The translations under genes and the position numbers were made by a program. From the NCBI GenBank assembly GCA_001662425.1, contig BDDC01002204.1, positions 1-15,174 of the forward strand: 15,174 nt of DNA. The letters are read 5' to 3'. This DNA comes from Chlamydomonas sphaeroides. Taxonomy: Eukaryota; Chlorophyta; Chlorophyceae; Chlamydomonadales; Chlamydomonadaceae. Positions 8,685-15,174 of the stretch are shown piece by piece; the stretch's first letter is position 1, and the number at the start of each line of letters is the position of its first letter. The notes under the pieces were generated by a model. That model was not told the DNA's origin. It saw only the letters and a list, made by a program, of their open reading frames with translations, and did no database searches.

Positions 8685-9046
8685 GCCTCGCCGGGAGGGG
8701 AGGGCGAATCCCCCCCTTGGCATGGACCCTTTCCCAGTATAGCCCTTGGCGCGCCTTTATATTACAGCCTGTCCATATCGGCCCCACGAACACCTACGAG
8801 ACATACACATCTAATAGTCGAAAGCCACTTCGTGACTTTCCTGGGCGCGCGGTCGGCATCGCAGCGGGAGCCCTCAGACGCGCAACGAGCTGCGCCGGTC
8901 GGCCCCAGCTTGTTGCTGCCGGTGGTTTGAGGACCTCGACACCTCTACGCCCACTGTGCTGGCCTGACCTCCAGATCCTACCGGTCTTCTGGGGCCCTGG
9001 AGCCCTGGGCGTCGACCTCCTGGCCCAAAAATACGAAAAACGCTAA
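8685..9046 (+). pseudogene. Retroelement fragment, continuation right of the LINE insertion
   Basis: The frame left at 7362 (...AAARYL) resumes here as RLAGRGGRIPPLAWTLSQ. It stays open for about 120 codons to a TAA at 9044-9046. Near the end is LPVFWGPGALGVDLLAQ, resembling the W-G-x-x-x-x-D-L-F-A segment that follows RNase H in DIRS-like elements. The N-T-Y-E-T-Y part could be the start of a tyrosine recombinase, but no catalytic R-H-R-Y set is visible. Family assignment is tentative; frame continuity with the left fragment is seen directly. Confidence 0.4.
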
Positions 9047-9086
9047 CAGAGGTAGCACGGCCCAGGCCCGGGCGGCACCGGGGCTA

Positions 9087-9106
9087 GTGGCGCTGGCCAG
9101 CGCCAC
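9087..9106. repeat. Perfect 20-bp palindrome
   Basis: GTGGCGCTGG followed directly by its exact reverse complement, with no loop. It lies about 155 nt beyond the stop of the minus-strand Fanzor-like remnant. Confidence 0.85.
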
Positions 9107-9133
9107 CGCCGGCCCCTCCTCTACGGCTACCCG

Positions 9134-9158
9134 CCGTGCGGCTGCGTGGGCCGCACGG
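9134..9158. repeat. Inverted repeat, 8-bp stem
   Basis: CCGTGCGG (9134-9141) and CCGCACGG (9151-9158) are exact reverse complements around a 9-nt loop. With the palindrome at 9087-9106 this makes two stable potential hairpins within 75 bp, on the 3' side of the Fanzor-like remnant. Confidence 0.8.
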
Positions 9159-9259
9159 TCCGAGCCTGTCGCCGCTGCGCATGGGTGCATGGCTCGCCCC
9201 ACAAAGTGGCCACCCAGAACAGACGCACACAGTCGGTCATAATGCGGTCATAGCTGGGA

Positions 9260-9562
9260 CTATTTGGCGTGTCTCGGGCGCACCGACCTCCGTGCCCTCA
9301 ACCCACGGGCCGGACATAGCCGCCCGAACTGCCTGAAACGGCAGGACCGTAGATCTAAACGCGCGCCACCGATGCTGCCGCTCTCGCCGGGTCGCGGCCG
9401 CTTGCGGGGGCCGCTATCACCCCCTCGGTCTTCGCCGCCCGGCCCATTGCCGCCCGGTCCATCGCCGCCGCCAGGGCGGAAGCAGGCCGGGCGCTCAGCC
9501 CCGAGCGGCCGGAGGCACAGCAACAGCAGCATGTTCAGAGCGGCGTTGATGTCACGGTCTTG
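9260..9562 (-). pseudogene. C-terminal remnant of a Fanzor/TnpB-like RNA-guided nuclease
   Basis: The open frame begins at 9562 with QDRDINAALNMLLLLCLRPL and GAERPACFRPG. It then runs through a Gly/Asp/Arg-rich tail to a stop at 9262-9260. R-D-x-N-A-A-x-N is the RuvC-III signature of TnpB and its eukaryotic Fanzor relatives, and the Asp (codon 9553-9551) is the catalytic position. The following G-x-E-R-P-x-x-F-x-R is the usual C-terminal run of algal copies. In TnpB family proteins a Cys4 zinc finger and the other RuvC residues lie upstream. Here the frame meets a stop (9565-9563) and an AT-rich repeat instead, so only the last ~100 residues survive. Non-functional as it stands. Confidence 0.65.
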
Positions 9563-9720
9563 TTACGTAGTGGGTGGAGACGAAAACAAATGCTGAAGTT
9601 TTATTGGAGAAATACTAATTGAAGGCCTGGAGATCTATGTTAAACATCTGGAAAAATGCTGATTGAAGTTACTGATTGAAGTTACGTTGGGGTAGACGAA
9701 AAAACTTGCTGAAGTTTTGA
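9562..9720. repeat. AT-rich repeat with 119-bp period
   Basis: GTTACGTAGTGGGTGGAGAC (9562) and GTTACGTTGGGGTAGACG (9681) begin two similar segments. Each continues through GACGAAAA to a shared GCTGAAGTTTT, 119 bp apart. A 13-bp unit TGATTGAAGTTAC is itself tandemly doubled at 9660-9685. The composition is far more AT-rich than the flanks. It starts exactly at the broken end of the Fanzor-like frame, so it may be part of an inserted element. Confidence 0.75.
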
Positions 9721-9735
9721 GGGGAAATAAAATTT

Positions 9736-9782
9736 GGGGAGGAGGCGGTGGGGGAGGAGTTGGTGGGGGAGGAGGGGTGGGC
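9736..9782 (+). repeat. G-rich tract with G-quadruplex potential
   Basis: At least five runs of three to five G are spaced by short A/T/C-containing loops on the plus strand. This meets the usual pattern for an intrastrand G-quadruplex. No gene is adjacent. Confidence 0.7.
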
Positions 9783-11500
9783 AGGAGCGTGTTCTTACGC
9801 TGCCGGTGTTACCGTGCTGTCCCGCTGCTGGTGTTACCCGTTCACCCGGCCACCCAGTCACCCACCCATAATCGCGTGCGTGACACGCACTCCATGTCGT
9901 GCCGCAGTCTTGGCCGACTTGCACGCCATGCGCACGCCGCGCCCCAGGCCGCATCTCCGCATGCAGCTAGCCGCATCCGCAGTTGTTGCAGACCTGGGGC
10001 GTAGGGCAGGGGCCACGCACACTCCGGGCGAGCCGATGGTGATAGGACGGGGGGGGCAGTGCGTCAGACAAAGGTAGCGTGTGGTGTCAGGGTGTGCAGC
10101 GCGTCAAAACGAATGCAGCTGAAGGCAACTCGCTCGGTTTCGGGTTACACGCACTGGCTACGAGCACGAGCTGAAGAACGTATCGCTCGCAACTCTGACG
10201 CCCTCGTGCAAGGCCACTCACGCAGCTACATTTTACCTTTGGAGGCGGCGCTGCTGAAGTATCGGCGTGCGTTGGGGTACGCGTTTTGGGCGGCGGCGCG
10301 AATCGTTGGTGCACTAGCCCTTCGACAGACATCCGCTCCGCCCCGCTTTTCCATTTTGTTAGTGGCTGCCCCCTGAACACTTCAGCGTGTGGTTCGGTCA
10401 GCTGACACAGGTTTGTGTAACCCCGTTACGAGTCACACCAGGATGTAGGTGGTTTCCCAATCATCCATTACGTCCTGCAGTGTCGCTCAGGGACTTCTTC
10501 TTGTCGCGAAGCATATTGTGTGCATTTGTCGCTGCTATTTCGTGGCTGCCAATTGCCGGTTGCCTATTGTCAATTACCGATTTCCGATTGCTGGCCAGCG
10601 CTTGCTTTCGGCACGCTAGATGTATTCAATACGCACCATGTCGCAAGCATCCGCTTGAAGCCCTCTCCGGCAGCGTGGCAGCTGGACGGCGCCCTCACAC
10701 TCAGCAGCGTCGTGCAGCGTTGTGGCTGGCGGTGCCTTGGACGGATGTGCTCGGCGACGACGTGACAGGCGCAGCTCATCGTGCACATCAAAGCACAGCA
10801 GGTATGTTCGGCGTTGTGTTGCGCCTCGTTCGTTGTATGCATGTGGTTCCTTGCTGCTGTCCTCTTGACCAGTGGCTCCGTCGCAGTGCCACGCAGGTGT
10901 TGCATGCTCGCTGTGGCGCGGCATCTCTGCCGTGGTCGGACAAAGGAGGACGTGGTCATTGGCTGGTGAGCCGAGGCTGATTGAGGGGGTGGTTGGCGCC
11001 TGCGTCCCAACGCCTTGCACGGAACGAAGCAACTCCGATGTTCGGGGGGGGCCACTGCTGACCCGTGGTTCTCACTGGCGCGCGGTCCCATTTGGGGAAC
11101 GAATCCTGTCTTGTCGCCTGGCGACACCGCGCACCTACCGGTAGTTATCGCTACCCCCATGTTCGTGACTCTTCCTGTTACACCTCACATGGCCTTGGGG
11201 CGCTGGTTTGGACCGATCGATGAAGCACGTTCAGGCGTGGGGCTCTGTACGTGCTACGCTATATGCGCTCGGACAACTTAGCCCGTGAGCCCATTATGCG
11301 TGGTAGGCTCACTGTGGCACTGTGACTGTGTGTAGCGAGTTTGGTGGGCGAGTGGGTGGATCCGGGAGGGTCTTGCATTTGAGTGCGGGCCGTTGTACGT
11401 GGCATGTTTACCCGACCAGTGCCCTGACATGACAGAGTTTATGTAGGCTAGGCACCATGGCCAACGCTGTAATCATGAACAGTCAGCGGCCGAACACGCA
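9783..11500. other. Long stretch without a recognised gene
   Basis: Open frames up to about 197 codons exist on both strands (10387-10980 plus, 10570-11160 minus). They overlap each other and show no motif or domain. Their codon choice is not consistently the C-ending pattern seen in the SRCR exons. At 10549-10590 there is a diverged 21-bp tandem duplication (16 of 21 positions match by eye). Nothing else is supportable. Confidence 0.5.
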
Positions 11501-11518
11501 GTGCCTGTTAATGCGATG

Positions 11519-11833
11519 TCAGCGTCCAGACTGTTGTGTTACTGTCAGCGCGAAGTGCCGCCCCCATACTGTCGTATGCTTCTCGGACGCGAGCACCTTG
11601 CGGGTGGTGGCACCCATGTGGCTCCACACGTCCTTCTCGAACTGCACCCCAACCTGCTGGTGCTCCTCCTTGGACGGAAGCGTTCGTGTCGAATATAGGG
11701 GTGTTTGGGCCCCAAATGCAAGCGGGGGCGACGATGGCGTTCTTGGAGCCCGTGCAGCTGGTGTTGACGCGCTGGTGCACTGCGTCTGCGACATGCTTAG
11801 GAACCTCGAATTGGTTGCGGGTGCGATAGCGTC
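11519..11833 (-). pseudogene. Unrecognised coding-like fragment with a frameshift
   Basis: After an acceptor-like TTCTCATCCACAG ending at 11834, one frame reads RYRTRNQFEVPKHVADAVHQ and then NAIVAPACIWGPNTPIFDTN. Near 11671-11682 the plausible reading moves to the adjacent frame. It continues KEEHQQVGVQFEKDVWSHMG and ends GRHFALTVTQQSGR at the stop at 11519. Both halves use typical algal codons (AAG, GAG, CAC, CAG, GTC, GCC), and the out-of-frame readings look random. That suggests a real protein with a one-base lesion. I do not recognise the family; a host protein exon or a transposon protein are both possible. No upstream exon could be identified. Confidence 0.45.
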
Positions 11834-12042
11834 CTGTGGATGAGAAGTAGAAGTATGGTGCTGTTGTGGCCGATAGCAGTGAATGTATGGCAGTGTGCGA
11901 AGCGCCAAGAATGAAGCCCATTTATTTATGGGGCAATGGGCTACAACCCCATAAGTATTGAGATGGGGTGGTATGAGAGGCTGATAAGTGGTGCTCCGGA
12001 GGACACGGGTGCAGCGTGGGTGCGGGACAGGTGGAGTGCTCG

Positions 12043-12348
12043 GTGCGAACAGGGCGGTAGCTGGGGGATGGTGGGCGGGCTGAGCGCAGGAGCACAGAAT
12101 GTTACGATGGGGAGGGGAGTCAGAGGGGAGGGGGCTCCCCACTCCCTTCTGTCCGGGGAAGCGACATGGGCCAGGTGTGGGTGTGGGACGGGCACAACCA
12201 GGGGAGTGGGCACAATAACAGTACACTAAGGTAAAGCGGTTCGGCGTTCGCTGGGCGCAGGGCGGGATGGTGGGCGAGCTGAGCGCAGGAGAACAGGGTG
12301 TTTGGGGGGGAAGGGGAGTCAGAGGGAAGGGGGCTCCCCCCCTCCGTG
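12043..12348. repeat. Diverged tandem duplication, 199-bp period
   Basis: Matching landmarks are GATGGTGGGCG (12067 and 12266), TGAGCGCAGGAG shortly after each, and GGGGCTCCCC (12130 and 12330, allowing for G-run slippage). The copies recur with a constant offset of about 199 bp and scattered substitutions. The repeats keep Pro/Cys/Thr-rich frames open on the minus strand (up to 12355), which I regard as non-coding. Confidence 0.75.
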
Positions 12349-12890
12349 GAAGCAAGCTTCGCGACTTCTCGCCGCTGTCACGGGACTGCGAGCAACCATA
12401 CCACGACCATACAACTAAGCTAAACCTAAACTGCTACGCAGCGTGGTGGCTCGCCCCAAAACACAAAAAAGAGGCAAAGTGGCTTTGCGGTGTGCGGTTT
12501 GTGTGCGAATGCGACCCAAAAGGAGGCGGACGTGAACCCTGGGTCGTGCGCAGCGGAATTGCCATGGCACTTGACTTTGCAAATCTGTTGTGGGCGCGAA
12601 GTGTGCGTGTCGTGCGGCCGTCGTCGGGGACGTTTCGTGTGCAAGTCAGTGAATTGTCGGCGACGTGCTTTGCTTGCCAATGTGAATGCGCCAGGAAGAT
12701 GGTATCGTTCTTTAGGCGTTGGCGCGCATCGCGGCGCGAATGCTGCTGCGACGCCTGCAATAATGCTGGGTGACTCGGGCCGCACCCTGCGCTGGTCGCG
12801 ACCAAAGGCGACCAGACGGTTTGTGTCAATAGACATGTTCGCGTGTCTGGAATGCAGGCACGCTGAAATTGTGTCGATGTTATTCCCTCA
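12349..12890. other. No gene recognised
   Basis: A plus-strand frame runs through much of this stretch (12490-13095, 201 codons), with opposing minus-strand frames of similar length. No domain, signal sequence or coherent splice pattern is visible. Cysteines are frequent but not in a recognisable spacing. Confidence 0.45.
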
Positions 12891-12893
12891 TAA

Positions 12894-13230
12894 GCACTCG
12901 GCGGCAATGACGTCGCTTGCAGCCGTCTGGGGTACGGTCGTTTGGGATGCGGTCCCTAACGCGTATTGCTGCGGCTCCGGACATTCTACTGTGGTGCACA
13001 CGTTCAAGGTGCCAACAGTTACGCCTTCTAGTGCGTCGCGACGTTCAAGGTGCCGACCGTTGACAATACACACTGTTCTGTGCACTCGGCTATGACGTCA
13101 CTTGCAGACGTGTAAGATGCGGTCGTCTGGGATAAGGTCCCGAATGCGTACTGGTGCGGCTCCGTACATTCTGTTGTTCGTACTTACATTCAGTGCGTCG
13201 TACACGTTCAAGGTGCCAACCGCTACGTCT
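12894..13230. repeat. Diverged tandem duplication, 188-bp period
   Basis: The two copies begin GCACTCGGC at 12894 and 13082. Both continue through ATGACGTC-CTTGCAG, a TGCGGTC block, a GCGTA-TG-TGCGGCTCCG-ACATTCT block and an ACGTTCAAGGTGCCAAC block. Substitutions and small indels separate them, so the duplication is not recent. Confidence 0.75.
13000..13216. repeat. 14-bp motif ACGTTCAAGGTGCC, three perfect copies
   Basis: Exact copies lie at 13000-13013, 13041-13054 and 13203-13216. The first and third are equivalent positions in the 188-bp duplication. The middle one is extra, and like the third is preceded by GTGCGTCG. The motif is better conserved than the sequence around it. Confidence 0.85.
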
Positions 13231-13569
13231 CGCGTCCCTACAGGGGCGAGCCAACGTGTTCATTTGCTGACGAGTTTCTCTAATGCACCTTATAACATCT
13301 AGTTCCGCGAGATTGCTGCTTTAGTTAACGCACTCACTACTAGTCGCAGCGACTGCACCAAACTGCAGCCTCAACACAAGAACCATGGCACGTTGGTGCA
13401 ACGTCGCTTCGCTTCCTGCGGAAGTGTGCTGCTTGCTCACTGCGCCTCAGCGTGCCCTGTTGCCAACAGGTGATACAGGCGGCAGTTCTCAAATCCGCAA
13501 ACCATGTCACCCAACTCCAGGGGAGCTCCCCAGCCTAACTCGCTCTGTAGCGCTCTGTGGGCGTGCTAA

Positions 13570-13850
13570 CTCAGCCACGACGCCCGTTGCCGTCACGTTG
13601 TCGCCCATGGCAGTGAAGTCGCTGTCAACGCCGCAGCGGACGCAGCCTTCGCCGCAGTTGAGCAGGAGCCCCCGGCCGCTGCCGCTGCAGGGGCCGCCGC
13701 ACGGGCCGCGGCCGCCCGCTTCCGAGCGGCTGCGGCGGCCATCGGGGCCTCGGCGGCCCCGGCCCGGCGGACCCGGCACACGTGGCTGCTGGCGGGCGAG
13801 CGCCTGTCGCCGGTGCTCACCCGCCTGGTGCGGCCGCCTGTGGTATCTGC
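13570..13850 (+). pseudogene. LINE fragment: Ala-rich spacer between endonuclease and RT
   Basis: The frame reads from about SEVAVNAAADAAFAAVEQEP through an Ala/Arg-rich helix to RRTRHTWLLAGERLSPVLTR and LVRPPVVSALR. An Ala/Arg-rich helical region ending in W-x-x-x-G-E-R-x-S-x-x-L-T-R-x-x-R-P-P is the usual linker before the reverse transcriptase in L1-like elements. The match is by family style. About 850 bp of unrelated DNA follows before RT sequence resumes in the same orientation. Confidence 0.55.
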
Positions 13851-13852
13851 TC

Positions 13853-14650
13853 TCCGTTCCTGTTACGGGCCCATTCTGGGGTCCGGGGCCATGACCCGTC
13901 TGGGGTCGTGTCGGGGCTTCTGTGCTCCTGGTAGTCACGGACACGGGCAACTGGCCCGTGGGTCCGTTGACCCTATCGTGTCTGGGCACGCGCCGATAAT
14001 GTGTACGGCATCTCTGGCCGATCAGCACCGCTACGTTGTAAGCCGTTTGCGTCGCTCAACTCGGTAGATGTGACTACCACTTCGTCTGGACTACATAAAG
14101 ATAGCGAAACCCGGCTGACCTTGGTTCGCTTCTTGGCCAACCGGTTTCTGGTCGGAGGTGGCGCACCCGACGACCGGGCGGCTCAACAACCGAGTCCCCT
14201 CGGATGCACAATTATATGATTCTGAGACGGGTGCTTGGTCACCCGATGCCGGAGGGGAAGGCCCCTATGGGACGAGGACGCCCCATCCTAAGAAGGAGGG
14301 GCAATGTTGTACATCGATCCGGGCATCCCCAGCTGGGCGATACGTTTTTTCCAACCCCATTCCACAGGTTCGGTTCCCGTTGCGTTGGGTTGGGCTGGGT
14401 TGTCGTGGCCCCGCGCCAGTAGCAGTCAGCGGAGCCCTTCCACATGTTTGGCTGGATAACGCGCCGTTACGCGCTCAGGTATGCCGCACAGCCGCACTCC
14501 TGTCTTCGGCCTTGTGGCCTGCCTGCCGTCACCTTTCATCCCAGACTACGCAGGAGATATCAATGAATTCACGTTTTCGCAGGTTACAGATACTCCTTTT
14601 GTGACTTCATTCTAGTTTATCATCCACTCTGATGCGGATACTACAACGCC
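13853..14650. other. Unassigned DNA between two LINE pieces
   Basis: No coding sequence is recognised. The segment starts TGTTACGGGCCC at 13861 and ends near ATACTACAACG at 14636-14646. Those ends loosely resemble the TG...CA limits of a solo LTR, but I find no matching 4-6-bp duplication at the borders. A TATA-poor, mixed-composition interior gives no further clue. Confidence 0.35.
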
Positions 14651-14659
14651 GAGCGCGTG

Positions 14660-15098
14660 CCAACGCAGCGCCGCCCTCCGCCGCCCCTCCGGCCAGCACA
14701 CCTGCGACCCTCGCCTGATGGCCCAGACCGTCGCTGACTAGTGGCGTGGAGTCTGCTCCCCTCCCGCCCCCGCCCCTGATGCCCGCGCCTCCGTCCTCGC
14801 GGCCCTGCGCGATGAGGGCCGGCACTGCCCGCCCGAGTCGCTCGCCGCCCTTGGCGCTAGCGACGTGTGGCTGGAGGTGGTCACTGCCGCCCTGGCCGCG
14901 TCGCCCCCCGGCCGAACGCCTGGCGCCGACGGCATCCCCACGGAGCTCTACTCAGAGTTCAGCCCCACCCTCGCCCCCCTCCTCGCCCGCGTCTCCGCCA
15001 TCCTCCCTGCCAGCGCCGCCCCTCCCGGCTTCCTCGACGGCGTCATTCGGTCGTTCTTCAAGTCGGGCGATCCCACCTCCGCCGCCAACTACCGCCCC
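14660..15098 (+). pseudogene. LINE reverse transcriptase N-terminal fragment
   Basis: The frame reads LMAQTVAD, stop (TAG, 14739-14741), WRGV, then DARASVLAALRDEGRHCPPE and LAALGASDVWLEVVTAAL. It continues PPGRTPGADGIPTELYSEF and GFLDGVIRSFFKSGDPTSAA, and ends NYRP. The P-G-x-D-G-I-P-x-E-L-Y and K-x-G-D-P-x-x-x-A-N-Y-R-P blocks are hallmark RT motifs of L1-like non-LTR elements. Homology stops dead at YRP (15098), before the catalytic core. With the internal TAG where Tyr is expected, this copy is inactive. Confidence 0.85.
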
Positions 15099-15174
15099 AG
15101 AAGTAAAAATAGAATTAAGTACCCTGGGGCGGGGCCGCCTAGGGTGAATTAAGGGGGCGGGGCGTCCAGGGTCT
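15099..15174. other. Sequence replacing the rest of the RT at the window edge
   Basis: After the RT break the sequence turns A-rich and then G-rich, with GAATTAAG at 15112-15119 and again at 15146-15153 (34-bp spacing). CCCTGGGGCGGGG is followed by a similar GGGGCGGGGCGTCCAGGG. It may be the edge of another repeat that continues outside the window. Confidence 0.4.

Noticed and set aside
10387..10980. 197-codon plus-strand frame with some hydrophobic stretches
   Set aside because: No coherent domain, overlapped by a comparable minus-strand frame, and codon use unlike the verified exons.
11519..12355. 278-codon minus-strand frame, the longest in the window
   Set aside because: Its N-terminal two thirds is a Pro/Thr/Cys-rich translation of the 199-bp tandem repeat. 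Only the last part, about 60 residues, looks coding, and it is annotated separately.
12490..13095. 201-codon Cys-rich plus-strand frame
   Set aside because: It runs into the 188-bp repeat, and the cysteine spacing matches no zinc-binding or SRCR pattern.
13861..14646. Solo LTR with TG...CA ends
   Set aside because: The right end does not mirror the left cleanly, and no target-site duplication is visible, so it is kept as unassigned DNA.
1..15174. CRISPR array, rRNA or tRNA genes
   Set aside because: No regularly spaced short repeats and no recognisable rRNA or tRNA sequence were seen on either strand.

Overview
The window looks like nuclear DNA of a green alga of the volvocine/Chlamydomonas type. 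The evidence is high GC with low-complexity Ala/Pro/Arg-coding tracts, many short GT-AG introns, a multi-exon gene for scavenger-receptor cysteine-rich (SRCR) domains, and remnants of L1-like LINEs with the protein style usual in these algae. No bacterial operon structure is visible. The lineage is inferred from style; no marker gene is present.

1-4600: one split SRCR gene on the minus strand. It starts with a signal peptide at 4394 and can be followed through 14 exons to about 122. It encodes three consecutive SRCR domains, and its N-terminal half has a TATA-like box upstream. Splice phases and cysteine patterns agree almost everywhere. The exceptions are a GC-AG intron, a possible 12-nt microexon and a one-base mismatch at one splice junction. 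The C-terminus is unresolved.

4600-7050: no confident gene. It holds GC-rich low-complexity DNA with a 12-bp-stem hairpin, a weak frameshifted SRCR-like scrap on the minus strand (about 5750-5930) and a GA microsatellite.

7085-9560: a nested graveyard of mobile elements. A plus-strand retroelement fragment with an RNase H-like stretch is cut by a 5'-truncated, minus-strand LINE (7363-8674). The LINE is flanked by a 10-bp target-site duplication, and the host reading frame resumes exactly after it. Next comes the C-terminal scrap of a Fanzor/TnpB-like nuclease (minus), with two strong inverted repeats 3' of its stop. It is cut off upstream by an AT-rich repeat that starts exactly where the Fanzor frame ends.

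9560-13600: AT-rich repeat, G-rich tract, long unassigned DNA, one unrecognised frameshifted coding-like fragment (minus, 11519-11833), and two diverged tandem duplications with periods of 199 and 188 bp. A 14-bp motif occurs three times.

13570-15174: plus-strand pieces of a LINE: the endonuclease/RT spacer, then the RT N-terminus with a premature stop. They are separated by about 800 bp of unrelated DNA, and the RT is cut off near 15098. Apart from the SRCR gene, almost everything recognisable here is decayed mobile DNA.
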